This document shows positions 38,859-48,324 of a stretch of 64,000 nucleotides of DNA, piece by piece; position 1 is the stretch's first letter; every line of letters starts with the position of its first letter. This DNA is from Paracoccaceae bacterium (lineage in GTDB: Bacteria; Pseudomonadota; Alphaproteobacteria; Rhodobacterales; Rhodobacteraceae): contig JAOGIM010000003.1 of the NCBI GenBank assembly GCA_028150825.1, positions 55,861 through 119,860 of the forward strand, given 5' to 3'. A model generated the notes under the pieces. The model was not told the origin of the DNA and ran no database searches. It saw only the letters and a program-made list of their open reading frames with translations. The translations under genes and the position numbers were made by a program.

Positions 38859-40484
38859 TCACATGCCAAGCGACGCTTTGTACACAGAAATTTGACTGTC
38901 ACGGCCAATCTGGTCAGTGATTTTCTCCCAAGCGGCCGCAATCGCATCTGCGGTTTCTTGGGCAGAGCCATATTGACCAGCATAACCCTTAGCCAACTCA
39001 TCTTCTGCAACAGAATAATATTGAAAAATACCTGGGATGCGTGGTTCGATCGCAGCATTCGGATGGTTGTAGCTGTCTGCGTTAGAGCCAAGATAATCTT
39101 CAACATAAGCGCGTTCGTACCCAGCTTCTTCCCACTCATCATACTGGAAGTGAGAGTTACGGTAAGGCTGAAATCCTGATGGATAAGCAGAGGCCCAAAG
39201 CGACAAGTCCTTACCACCAAGGTGGGCTGCAGCAGACCATGCCGCTTTTTTCTTTTTCTCATCGCCTTCGACTGTAGCCATTACGTACACACCCCAGCCA
39301 ATATATGCCATGTTTGGTGCTTCGTTCCTGGTCTCCTCCCAAGCACCAGCTTTTGCATTGTAAACACGTTCTGAGGCTGGATTTACTCCAAACCCTGCAA
39401 CATCACCAACAACAGATGTATCAGATGTTCGTGCATTAGAGCCAACATCGCCCCACCACATTAGCATAGAACCAGTGCCAGCAAGAAACTGTTGGAACGC
39501 CGTCGTGCCAGGGTCTGCGTTTATTTGGTCAGTGGGGTATGCACCAGCATCAATCAAATCCATAACGTCTTGGATAGCTTGGACCCAAGCCGGATTGTTG
39601 ACCATGGGCTTCATTGTATCCGGCTCAAAAAGCCATGCTGGGCTATTTGGATGCTTAGCATACGCTGATGCGCGGTTTTCAAGGAAGTAGAAGCCAAAGC
39701 CACCCCAACCTTTTAGCGGGTCAAGATAGCCATGCGCGGGAAGTCCAGTAAGGGGGTCTTCTTTACCAATCAGGTCCTTAGAGACTTGATTAATTTCTTG
39801 CCAGGTCGTGGGCACATCGCGCCCAGTAATTGAGCCCTCTCCAAAGTAATCTTTGCGGTAGGCAAACGTGTGGCAATCACCATCAATTGAGACACGATAT
39901 GTTTTTCCACCCCATGTACCAACTGGTGCTTTTAGGTAGTCAACATAGTCGTCCATATCAATTTGTTCTTTGACCCATTCGGGCATCTCTGAAGCCATTC
40001 CTTTGCCAAGCACATCGCCCTCGAAGGGAGCTCCCATCTCAATGATGTCAAAATCAGCTGTGCCCGTCGCGATTGATTGTTGAAGACGCGCATTATAATC
40101 TGCTTGTGCCAAATCAATCCAATTGATCTTTGCCCCAGTGTACGCCTCCCAAGGCTTCAAGAACCCACGGAACAAAAAGTTGTGCAGATTTTGATTGTTA
40201 AGTCCCATAAAGGTCAACTCAACACCCTCAAACTCCCCCTCACTGACGTTACCTTTCGTCGCCCCGAGACACATTTCGCCAACTTTTTGCCAATCGCTGT
40301 CGGTCGGTGAACCTGCACCAACTCCAGGGATTTTCAGGATTTCAGCCCGAACATTTCCATGCGCACCAGCCAAAGCCGTTTTAGGCATCATTGCAACGGC
40401 CCCGATTGCTGCAGAACCTTTTAGAACCTGACGTCGATTCATTTTTTGCGCAGCTTTTATGTAGTTATAAAGTTCGACTTTCAT
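38859..40484 (-). CDS. Sugar ABC transporter substrate-binding protein, Tat-type signal
   Basis: A 541-residue periplasmic binding protein (family 1). The start is ATG 40484, with GGAGG six bases upstream (CCTCC on the plus strand at 40491-40495); the frame is open upstream. The signal is twin-arginine: NRRQVLKGSAAIGAVAMM, then PKTALAGA as the cleavage area. The core contains ELTFMGLNNQNLHNFLF, FDIIEMGAPFEGD and a tryptophan-rich C-terminal lobe. It supplies the two CUT1 permeases, and the ATPase is encoded divergently at 40699. Confidence 0.85.
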   Translation of the reverse strand: MKVELYNYIKAAQKMNRRQVLKGSAAIGAVAMMPKTALAGAHGNVRAEILKIPGVGAGSPTDSDWQKVGEMCLGATKGNVSEGEFEGVELTFMGLNNQNLHNFLFRGFLKPWEAYTGAKINWIDLAQADYNARLQQSIATGTADFDIIEMGAPFEGDVLGKGMASEMPEWVKEQIDMDDYVDYLKAPVGTWGGKTYRVSIDGDCHTFAYRKDYFGEGSITGRDVPTTWQEINQVSKDLIGKEDPLTGLPAHGYLDPLKGWGGFGFYFLENRASAYAKHPNSPAWLFEPDTMKPMVNNPAWVQAIQDVMDLIDAGAYPTDQINADPGTTAFQQFLAGTGSMLMWWGDVGSNARTSDTSVVGDVAGFGVNPASERVYNAKAGAWEETRNEAPNMAYIGWGVYVMATVEGDEKKKKAAWSAAAHLGGKDLSLWASAYPSGFQPYRNSHFQYDEWEEAGYERAYVEDYLGSNADSYNHPNAAIEPRIPGIFQYYSVAEDELAKGYAGQYGSAQETADAIAAAWEKITDQIGRDSQISVYKASLGM

Positions 40485-40698
40485 ATTATTCCTCCCAAGA
40501 ATCATCTTAATCGATTATAAGCAAGAGACGGACGAGCAGCAAATTTAAGTAGTTATTTGAGTGCTGTACGCACTGGCAGTCCTTCCGTATCAAAATTATT
40601 ATGATCCAAAATGACCTAAAGTCAACAAAAGCTATGTGTTGGGCGTGGACAGTACAAAATGGTTTGGCTAGCATCAAAGTCTAGGGAGGCGTCGCAAA

Positions 40699-41736
40699 AT
40701 GGCAAACGTCAAAATACACGGAATTCGAAAGTCTTACGGAACATTGGAGGTTATCCATGGACTGAATATTGATATTAAGGATGGTGAGTTTTTAGCACTG
40801 GTTGGCCCATCTGGTTGTGGAAAATCCACATTGCTTAGGATGATCGCCGGATTGGAGCCAATCGACAGCGGGAACATCGCAATTGGTGAGCGTGTAGTGA
40901 ACAATCTCCCTCCCTCTGAGCGCGACATTGCAATGGTGTTTCAGACCTATGCTCTTTACCCGCACAAAACCGTAGCAGAGAATATGGGCTTTGCGCTCAA
41001 GGTTGCAAAAACTAGCAAATTGGAGATCCAGCGCCGAGTAAGAGAAGCCGCTGAAATCCTCAGCCTGACCGAATATTTAGACCGGAAACCACGTCATTTA
41101 TCCGGTGGTCAGCGCCAACGAGTTGCAATGGGCCGGGCCATCGTTAGGGATCCCCAGGTATTTTTGTTTGACGAGCCGCTATCTAATCTTGACGCGAAGC
41201 TGCGCATTCAGATGCGTACTGAAATTAAAGAATTGCATCAGCGCCTAAAAACAACGACTGTTTTTGTGACACACGACCAGATTGAAGCGATGACACTGGC
41301 AGATAGGATTGTGGTAATGCACGGGGGAGGCATAGAGCAGATTGGCACACCACTTGAGCTTTATGATCACCCAGCCAATGAGTTCGTTGCAACATTCATT
41401 GGCGCGCCATCAATGAATCTACTTGATGGCATCCTGTCTGATGGTAATGTCCGCGTTGGGCCTCAATGTTTTGCCGGCCCAAATGGTACTGGTAATATTA
41501 AGCTTGGTGTCAGGCCAGAACACCTTACTTTGGTTAATGAGGGTGGCCTTCCTATGCAGGTCAAAGTTGTTGAACCGACCGGGGCAGAAACAATGGTTTT
41601 TTTGAGTTATAAGGGTCAGGACGTCACGGCAGTCTTTCGAGAACGCTATACTTTTGAAAGTGGGCAAACCGTCCATCTCAAACCGGACCAAGACCATCTT
41701 CATATATTTAATGCGGAGACCGGGCTGCGACTTTAA
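40699..41736 (+). CDS. CUT1 sugar ABC ATPase (UgpC/MalK-like)
   Basis: A 345-residue ATPase: Walker A GPSGCGKST (about residues 37-45), signature LSGGQRQR, Walker B VFLFDEPLSNLD, then the C-terminal regulatory OB domain (from about 240, LGVRPEHLTL). ATG 40699 has AGGGAGG just upstream. It is in an operon with the mutarotase and PfkB genes but is divergent from the binding-protein/permease operon, so the importer is split between two transcripts. Confidence 0.9.
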   Translation: MANVKIHGIRKSYGTLEVIHGLNIDIKDGEFLALVGPSGCGKSTLLRMIAGLEPIDSGNIAIGERVVNNLPPSERDIAMVFQTYALYPHKTVAENMGFALKVAKTSKLEIQRRVREAAEILSLTEYLDRKPRHLSGGQRQRVAMGRAIVRDPQVFLFDEPLSNLDAKLRIQMRTEIKELHQRLKTTTVFVTHDQIEAMTLADRIVVMHGGGIEQIGTPLELYDHPANEFVATFIGAPSMNLLDGILSDGNVRVGPQCFAGPNGTGNIKLGVRPEHLTLVNEGGLPMQVKVVEPTGAETMVFLSYKGQDVTAVFRERYTFESGQTVHLKPDQDHLHIFNAETGLRL

Positions 41737-41757
41737 AAATAATATTAGGAGAACAAA

Positions 41758-42204
41758 ATGCTCAGGGGAATAGATCCAATTTTGAATGCAGATGTGCTGT
41801 ATGCATTGCGCGCGATGGGACATGGAGATGATTTGATCATTGCCGACACGAATTTTCCGTCCGAGAGCGTTGCGCGTGAGACTGTGTTGGGAGAGGTCCT
41901 GCGGATAGACCGCAGCGCTGCTGAAGTCATCAAGGCTGTTCTTTCAGTCTACCCGATTGACACATTTGTGGATGATGCCGCTGCCAGAATGGAGGTAGTC
42001 GGAGAGCGTGACAAGATCCTGCCTGTGATGGAAGAGGCTCAGGTCCAAGTGAGTGCAGTCAGCGGTCCTAAGTTGATAGGTATCGAACGCTTCGCTTTTT
42101 ATGGTCGCGCAAAGAACGCTTATGCCGTAATCCAAACCGGTGAGCGACGTTTCTATGGTTGCTTTGCCCTTCGTAAAGGCGTCATTCCGCCGGATGAGGC
42201 CTAA
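41758..42204 (+). CDS. RbsD/FucU-family sugar mutarotase
   Basis: A 148-residue mutarotase that interconverts sugar anomers. Its start, LRGIDPILNADVLYALRAMG, followed by HGDDLIIADTNFPSES, carries the family catalytic His (GHGD). The C-terminal RFAFYGRAKNAYAVIQTGE with GCFALRKGVIPP fits FucU (L-fucose mutarotase) better than RbsD. ATG 41758 follows TTAGGAGAACAAA. It sits between the importer ATPase and a PfkB kinase, supporting a sugar with slow anomer exchange as the import substrate. Confidence 0.85.
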   Translation: MLRGIDPILNADVLYALRAMGHGDDLIIADTNFPSESVARETVLGEVLRIDRSAAEVIKAVLSVYPIDTFVDDAAARMEVVGERDKILPVMEEAQVQVSAVSGPKLIGIERFAFYGRAKNAYAVIQTGERRFYGCFALRKGVIPPDEA

Positions 42205-42206
42205 CA

Positions 42207-43118
42207 ATGGGAAAAGTTGTTGTCCTCGGAGTGTTTGTTGCTGATACCGCTTACCGCGCAACGCGGATGCCGAATATGGGAGAGACAATCATGGGTACCT
42301 CTTTTGCTCTTGGCCCTGGTGGAAAAGGCTCAAATCAGGCTGTTGCCTGTGCCCGAATGGGTGCTGAAACCCATATTATTACAAAGCTAGGCCAAGACGA
42401 TTTTGCCAAACTGGCACTTGACACTTGGGAGCTGTCAGGGGTTATTCCGCATGTAGAGCAAGTCAGTGACAGTTATACCGGCGCAGCGCACATCTTTATT
42501 GAAGACAGCACAGGTGATAACGCTATTATTGTCGCACCGGGAGCAGCGGCATTGATTGATATTGCAGATATCGAGGCACATGCCGCGTTGATCGCGGACG
42601 CAGATGTCTTTGTAACTCAACTCGAGCAGCCGATGGCTGCGGCAATGCGAGGATTGGAAATTGCGCGTGCAGCTGGGGTGACTACAGTTCTCAACCCTGC
42701 GCCAGCGGCAGTCTTGCCACGCGGCATGCTAGCCTTATGCGATTACGTGACTCCAAACGAAACTGAGTGCGAAGCTTTGACTGGTATTACCGTGCAGACA
42801 CTGACACAAGCAAAACAAGCTTGTGACGCTCTGCGTGATCTTGGCGTAGGAACCCCTATAATTACCATGGGAGACCAGGGCGCATTTTTAGATGGCCACG
42901 GGCTTGTCGCTGCCTCAGCTCCCGGTGCTGTTATAGAAACAACAGGTGCAGGAGACGCATTTAACGGTGGTCTTGCTGCGGTTTTGGCTGAAAAGAAGTC
43001 TTCTTTAGAGGCTGTATGCTATGGCTGTGCAACGGCAGGTATCTCCGTAACGAAAGCTGGAACAGCACCCGCAATGCCGAACAGAGACATGGTAGACTCT
43101 TTCATCAGATTGACCTAA
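42207..43118 (+). CDS. PfkB-family ribokinase-like kinase
   Basis: A 303-residue ribokinase-like enzyme. Motifs are GPGGKGSNQAVACARMG (residues about 33-49), LNPAPA and the catalytic TGAGDAFNGGLA. It begins two bases after the mutarotase stop, so both are co-expressed. It would phosphorylate the imported sugar or an isomerised product. With the other PfkB and the FGGY protein the island encodes three sugar kinases. Confidence 0.87.
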   Translation: MGKVVVLGVFVADTAYRATRMPNMGETIMGTSFALGPGGKGSNQAVACARMGAETHIITKLGQDDFAKLALDTWELSGVIPHVEQVSDSYTGAAHIFIEDSTGDNAIIVAPGAAALIDIADIEAHAALIADADVFVTQLEQPMAAAMRGLEIARAAGVTTVLNPAPAAVLPRGMLALCDYVTPNETECEALTGITVQTLTQAKQACDALRDLGVGTPIITMGDQGAFLDGHGLVAASAPGAVIETTGAGDAFNGGLAAVLAEKKSSLEAVCYGCATAGISVTKAGTAPAMPNRDMVDSFIRLT

Positions 43119-43635
43119 ATCATCTGTACCAAAATTGCTTATAATTCCAACGATTTCAAGGCACACTTACTGAATGGCTGACGAGTTTAAGCCCCACTGA
43201 ACAAGTCGACCAATCCCTTGGGTAAAAACACGGAACCATTATAAAGTTCGCTTTTCAAGACTTACCATAAGAAAAGAGACAAAACCCTGCGTATAATAAG
43301 GCTCGCCCGATATCCAATATCTACCAACCAGTATCTACCAGAAATGTTGTGCTATATGGGTTGATTTATTGGAATGCAATAGCGAGCTAGGCCTTAACTT
43401 TTACTCAAGCATACAATAAAATGGTCAAAATAATCCGTTTAAGTATCAGGCTTAAGAAGCTATGACCTTAATTAATTTTTTAATACATATTCTAATGAAC
43501 ATTATTATTTAAAAAACTCAGATTTAATAAGATTATTGACTGATATAAGTCAAAAATTAATTGCTTTTTTAACAAAAATAAATTTATTATAAGAAAAGCA
43601 ACAAAATTTTTGTTCATTCGAAGATAAGTTTAAAA
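43119..43635. other. AT-rich spacer upstream of glpR
   Basis: Gene-free. The last 200 bases are extremely AT-rich and would suit a promoter or operator zone for the DeoR-type regulator. No distinct operator could be assigned by eye. Confidence 0.4.
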
Positions 43636-44412
43636 ATGTCACTTAATGATCGTCAAGAAGAAATCCTTAAGTCACTTTACCAGTTTGGAGCAGTTGAAGT
43701 CGAAGCGCTTGCATATGAGTGGAGCGTCACAACCCAAACCGTTCGCAGAGATTTAACAGAACTTTGTGCATCTGGTTTAGCACTTAGAACGCATGGTGGT
43801 GCCAAGCGCATGAACACAAAAGCCGTGGTTGCATATGCAGACCGCAGACTGAAGCACACTTTGGCAAAAAGATTTATAGCAGAAGCGGCTTCAAATATTA
43901 TTCCTAATGGTGCGTCGCTTACCCTAAATATTGGAACAACTACCGAGATGGTCGCGGAAGCACTACGCTTCCACAAGGACCTGACAGTTGTGTCAAACAA
44001 TATCAATATTGTTCAAATTCTGAGAGCCTCAAGGCTTAAATCTCTCGTTCTCATTGGGGGTGAGATACGTCTCTCTGATGGTGCCATAATTGGAGAAGAT
44101 GCAATTAAAGCTATTTCGAATTTCAAGGTAGACTTCGCAATCATTGGTGCTTCCTCTATCGAGCCAGACGGCTCAGTCTTGGACTTTGATCAACGAGAAG
44201 TCGCCGTTTCCAGAGCCATTTTAGAAAACGCACGGCATAAGATACTTGTCGCCGACATTTCAAAATTTGACGTTTCCGCTCATGTAAAAATCTGTGACGC
44301 AAAAGACCTCGATTACGTCATATTAAATGCGCCTCCCCCAATAGGCTTTAAGGCCGTAATACAATCACATCCCACCAAACTTATTATTGCAGGCGAGAAA
44401 AATGCCAGCTAA
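43636..44412 (+). CDS. glpR: DeoR-family regulator, GlpR-like
   Basis: A 258-residue DeoR protein: winged HTH at 1-57 (LNDRQEEILKSLYQFGAVEVE, WSVTTQTVRRDLTELCASG) and the sugar-phosphate-sensing domain after residue 75 (NIGTTTEMVAEAL, DFAIIGASSIEPDGSVLDFD). Its last eleven bases overlap the glpD start, so it is likely GlpR, which senses glycerol 3-phosphate. It could also act on the neighbouring sugar genes, which have no regulator of their own. Confidence 0.82.
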   Translation: MSLNDRQEEILKSLYQFGAVEVEALAYEWSVTTQTVRRDLTELCASGLALRTHGGAKRMNTKAVVAYADRRLKHTLAKRFIAEAASNIIPNGASLTLNIGTTTEMVAEALRFHKDLTVVSNNINIVQILRASRLKSLVLIGGEIRLSDGAIIGEDAIKAISNFKVDFAIIGASSIEPDGSVLDFDQREVAVSRAILENARHKILVADISKFDVSAHVKICDAKDLDYVILNAPPPIGFKAVIQSHPTKLIIAGEKNAS

Positions 44413-46000
44413 TGCTAACAATGTAGATATTTTCATCATTGGCGGCGGCATAAATGGCTGTGGTATTGCACGTGACGCTGCTGGTCGCGGATATAAGGTT
44501 GCCTTAGCAGAAATGAATGATCTGGCCTCCGCAACATCCTCTGCATCTACAAAGCTATTCCACGGTGGTCTCAGATATCTGGAATTTCTTGAATTTCGGC
44601 TTGTACGAGAAGCGCTCATCGAGAGAGAGGTTTTACTCAGAGCGATGCCACATATTTCTTGGCCGATGCGATTTATTTTGCCCTTTCATAATGAGATGCG
44701 CTTTGAGAATGATACGCCAACATCAAAAATTTTATCATTCTTTCTGCCGTGGATGAAAGGTCGCCGCCCAGCTTGGCTCATTCGGTTTGGGCTTTTTCTC
44801 TATGACAATTTAGGGGGCCGAAAAATTTTACCCGGAACAAAGACACTTAAGCTTCACTCTTGCGATGAAGGCAAACCTCTTGTGTCAAAATTTGAAAAGG
44901 CTTTTGAATATTCTGACTGTTGGGTTGAGGATTCCCGGCTTGTTGTTTTGAATGCACGCGATGCCTACGCAAAAGGCGCCACCATTCATGTGCAAAGTAA
45001 GGTTATCTCGGCGACTTTCACGACCGGCTTGTGGCATATCGTAACGCGAAACTCTGACGGGTACGAACGGACTACAACTGCTAAAATGATCATAAATGCA
45101 GGAGGACCTTGGGTTGAAGACATCATTCGAAACACTGTTCGTCTAAATTCAACAGAGGGTGTCAGGCTCGTCCGTGGTAGTCACATCGTGACCAAGAAAT
45201 TATACGAACACGACAAATGCTATTTCTTCCAAGGAGAAGACGGAAGAATAGTTTTCTCAATACCGTATGAGGACGATTTTACTCTTATTGGGACGACAGA
45301 TGCCGATCACGAGAGTCCGAGTATTAAACCCGTCTGTACACCAGAAGAGACGCTCTATCTGATCGATTTTGCAAATAAATATTTCATCAATCAGATCTCT
45401 AAAGACGATGTTCTATGGACCTACTCTGGTGTCCGTCCACTATACAATGATGGTGCGAGCTCTGCAACAGCCGCAACGAGAGATTATGTTTTAAAAGTCA
45501 ACCACTCAGCGGGCGGACCTGTATTGAATATTTTTGGTGGAAAAATAACAACTTATCGCAGATTAGCAGAGTCCGCATTAGAATTAATAGACGCTGAATT
45601 TATGCGGAAGACAAATAAATGGACTGCAAAAGCTCCCATGCCCGGTGGCGACTTCCCAGTCACCGGTCTGAAGAACCTTTGCGATAAACTTGGTAAGAAA
45701 CTGCCGTTCTTGTCAGAGAAAATAATAAAACGTTTGATCCAACAATATGGCACAGAAGCGGCGATTATATTTGAGGGGTGCACTTCATTAGATAATCTTG
45801 GTAAAAATTTTGGCCATGGAATCTTCCAACAAGAATTAGATTGGACAATCGAAAATGAATGGGTTACGCAAGCCGATGACTTTCTTTGGAGACGATCAAA
45901 ACTTGGCCTTCGTCTGCGCGATGAAGAGAAAAATGAGATCAATGCCTATATTGCGAAATACATTACAGACCAACGTACAAAATCCTTAAATCGTTTTTGA
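44402..46000 (+). CDS. glpD: FAD-dependent glycerol-3-phosphate dehydrogenase
   Basis: Membrane-associated flavoenzyme of 532 residues that oxidises glycerol 3-phosphate to dihydroxyacetone phosphate and passes electrons to quinone. The FAD site is IIGGGINGCGIARDAAGRG at residues 11-29. It has the GlpD hallmarks SSASTKLFHGGLRYLE, FSIPYEDDFTLIGTTD and GGKITTYRRLAE. The start chosen is ATG 44402 within the glpR tail; TTG 44387 is an alternative. No glpF or glpK follows; the right end opens onto a spacer. Confidence 0.92.
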   Translation: MPANANNVDIFIIGGGINGCGIARDAAGRGYKVALAEMNDLASATSSASTKLFHGGLRYLEFLEFRLVREALIEREVLLRAMPHISWPMRFILPFHNEMRFENDTPTSKILSFFLPWMKGRRPAWLIRFGLFLYDNLGGRKILPGTKTLKLHSCDEGKPLVSKFEKAFEYSDCWVEDSRLVVLNARDAYAKGATIHVQSKVISATFTTGLWHIVTRNSDGYERTTTAKMIINAGGPWVEDIIRNTVRLNSTEGVRLVRGSHIVTKKLYEHDKCYFFQGEDGRIVFSIPYEDDFTLIGTTDADHESPSIKPVCTPEETLYLIDFANKYFINQISKDDVLWTYSGVRPLYNDGASSATAATRDYVLKVNHSAGGPVLNIFGGKITTYRRLAESALELIDAEFMRKTNKWTAKAPMPGGDFPVTGLKNLCDKLGKKLPFLSEKIIKRLIQQYGTEAAIIFEGCTSLDNLGKNFGHGIFQQELDWTIENEWVTQADDFLWRRSKLGLRLRDEEKNEINAYIAKYITDQRTKSLNRF

Positions 46001-46099
46001 AGCCAGTTAGCTTTTATCAACCAATGGGTAGAATTTCTGATCGCATTTCAATTATTTTTGAAGTCACCATCTTTACGATTAACATATGCACTGGCATCT

Positions 46100-46573
46100 T
46101 CAACCGCTCAAGTGAGTGCGCAAAGCTTGATAAGCCACAGCTGTCGCAACATTTGACAAATTTAGTGATTTGACAAGAGAACTGCGCATTGGCACATGAA
46201 AAATTCGATCCTCCATACCATCTAAAATCGTGATTGGTAGGCCTTTGGACTCACATCCAAATACCAAATAGGCATCGCGTTCGTAGTCAGGAATGTAAAA
46301 GCTTTGAAGTCCGTGTTCTTCAAAAAAATACAGATTATTTCGCAGTGGCCTACGATGCTTCAAAAAACTTTGCCAACTGTTATATTGGCTGAGTTGAACA
46401 TCTTTCCAATAGCGCGTTCCCGCGCGTATCACAGACTTTTCATCTAAGGAAAACCCATAGGGCTTAATTAGGATCAACTCCAGATCAAGCGCGACGCATG
46501 TCCGCCCAATTGCACCCGTATTATGCGGAATTTCAGGTGTCACTAACACCATTTTCATGCGCAGATCGGACAT
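46100..46573 (-). CDS. trmL: tRNA (cytidine/uridine-34-2'-O)-methyltransferase TrmL
   Basis: A SPOUT-fold methyltransferase of 157 residues with the start at ATG 46573, the same length as the E. coli enzyme as I recall it. Motifs: VTPEIPHNTGAIGRTCVAL, IKPYGFSLDEKSV, YLVFGCESKGLP and the trefoil-knot end VPMRSSLVKSLNLSNVATAV. It methylates the ribose of the wobble base in certain leucine tRNAs using SAM. A TTG at 46597 is a possible longer start. Single gene. Confidence 0.88.
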   Translation of the reverse strand: MSDLRMKMVLVTPEIPHNTGAIGRTCVALDLELILIKPYGFSLDEKSVIRAGTRYWKDVQLSQYNSWQSFLKHRRPLRNNLYFFEEHGLQSFYIPDYERDAYLVFGCESKGLPITILDGMEDRIFHVPMRSSLVKSLNLSNVATAVAYQALRTHLSG

Positions 46574-47069
46574 TAGATTGTTAACTTTCTCTGTCAAGGA
46601 TGCGAAACCATACGGCCAGCGTATTGTTAACCTAATTTAAGTGTCATTAACAACTTAGGCTCTAAAATTTAATCATTTGTGAATTGATACGAGTTTGTGA
46701 AAAACTTATATAATCGCAAACGATGCTCTCAGGAGGGAAATCTGATCCTTATTTTATGACTTTAGAAACATTTTCTAACTGAGGAATCCTGCTTCCGTTA
46801 CACTTTTCCATTAGTATGGTTTAGACTGGAAAACCTGAATGCTAAACTGTCCTATAAGCTCCTAACGGCCCAAAAATTTCTGATGAACTTTCTAATCCTT
46901 GATAACCATAAACCCTGATCAACATATAAGACAGAAATAGCTTTCCTTTTTAATTCAAAAGTATACGCGAGTCTTTAACAAAGAAAATTGAAGGGCTAAG
47001 ATACTACCAAATTTCCTCTTTTGAAAATGCATTAAGCCCTTTTTGCGTTGGCCATCATTCACCATAATC
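46574..47069. other. Spacer, nothing recognised
   Basis: No gene seen. An imperfect inverted repeat, AAGGGCTAA (46991-46999) with TTAAGCCCTT (47033-47042), lies beyond the cupin stop with a loop over 30 bases long. It may be a weak terminator but is not convincing. Confidence 0.35.
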
Positions 47070-47444
47070 TTAATCGAACGTGGAAAAACCACTTCCGGGT
47101 TTGGTATATTCAGGACGTGGAGGGCTGAATACATCAAGGATTATCGCGCCATCCGGACCGCCTATGATTCCGTGTTCTATTCCTCCAGGGCTACACCAGA
47201 AATCGCCTTTTCCAACTACAATCTCTTCACCATCTTGGATACGAATTGCACTGCCTTCTATCATCACACCCCATTGCTCTTGCGAATGACTGTGGATCGC
47301 ACCGTGCGCATTAGGTTCAATTCTAACAACAGAGATCATAGCCTGCTGACCGGGGAAAATACGGGTGGTTATTCCCTCGCCCAAGGTACGGAAAATTCCT
47401 TGTTCTAAAGCATCAATATTAAAAAAATTTTCTTTTTGGCCCAT
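47070..47444 (-). CDS. Cupin-domain protein
   Basis: A 124-residue single-cupin protein. Motif 1 is HGAIHSHSQEQWGVMIEG (metal-type His-x-His and Glu replaced by Gln-Trp spacing), and motif 2 is GDFWCSPGGIEHGIIG with its His. The barrel is complete. Functions range from sugar-acid isomerisation to dioxygenation to ligand binding. The ATG is preceded by AGGATT. No partner is adjacent. Confidence 0.75.
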   Translation of the reverse strand: MGQKENFFNIDALEQGIFRTLGEGITTRIFPGQQAMISVVRIEPNAHGAIHSHSQEQWGVMIEGSAIRIQDGEEIVVGKGDFWCSPGGIEHGIIGGPDGAIILDVFSPPRPEYTKPGSGFSTFD

Positions 47445-47844
47445 CTAAATAATCCTATATCCTTCATTGCAACCCAATGGATTTGACCGTGCCAAAACTT
47501 CCAATCTTAAAAAAAAGACGCATTAGTCATTCTATGCATTACGCCAAATATATAGCGGGTATATTCCATATTTATGCAATCTGGCACCTCTAAAAATATT
47601 CTACGATCCCTCCAAAAGTCTGGGGCAACCTGCATGAGTCATATTTGTTAACAGCTTATACCTAGTCTGCAAATGTCATCATTTCATAAACATCCAAAAG
47701 AGACCCATTGTGACACATTTTATCCATCACATCAAAATCTAAAGCATGCAGCGTATTAAAAAATATCAAATACAAAGCTCATGAATATAAGTTATTGTTT
47801 AAAGCTGGACCGCAGTAAGTTGCTTCATATTATATAAAGTAAGA
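47445..47844. other. Spacer, nothing recognised
   Basis: AT-rich. No ORF of note on either strand; the two small decayed genes begin beyond it. Confidence 0.4.
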
Positions 47845-48102
47845 TCATTCTAGGCTGAGAATGTCCGTCAGAACACCTGGTGCAGAGTGTAGCATACTGT
47901 CCCGTGCTTTTTTAGCTGCTTCTGCCATGTCTTCGGTCGGGTAAACAAAAATTGTCATAAATAATTTATCTCCATCACAAACACCCGCAATTAGTTCAGC
48001 GTCAAGGAACAATTCTTTTGTTTTTTCTGCCAGGAATTACTATCGCAATTTCAAATCTTTTTCAGTATCAAATCCTACCATATTTATTCTCGAAAAGCTC
48101 AT
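47845..48102 (-). pseudogene. Small ABM-like protein gene with two adjacent in-frame stops
   Basis: An 86-codon frame from ATG 48102 to TGA 47845-47847. A perfect Shine-Dalgarno (GGAGGT, complementary to 48107-48112) precedes the ATG. Codons 21 and 22 are TAG and TAA (48037-48042), inside INMVGFDTEKDLKLR..FLAEKTKELF. The rest reads as a compact alpha/beta protein, AELIAGVCDGDKLFMTIFVY and then TEDMAEAAKKARDSM. Its size and pattern resemble the ABM/NIPSNAP small-fold proteins; the family is not certain. Confidence 0.55.
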
Positions 48103-48324
48103 TAATACCTCCGTTGTCAGGTTATTAAATTATGACCAGTTTCATATTCAATGCCAGAAAATGACATGTTAATAAACACTAAATGCAAAATCCCAAATGA
48201 TCTGAAAACCAGAAGTATACTGAATAAAATTAGATTTTCATTCAGGGTGGTTTTACAATCTGTTTGGTGTGGATCCGAACTATCAGCCCACTGTCTAGTT
48301 CAATATTATTGCACAGAAGATTAA

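Noticed and set aside
46991-47042. Inverted repeat AAGGGCT...AGCCCTT as a terminator
   Set aside because: The loop is over 30 bases and the stem short and bulged, so it is not convincing for the cupin gene.
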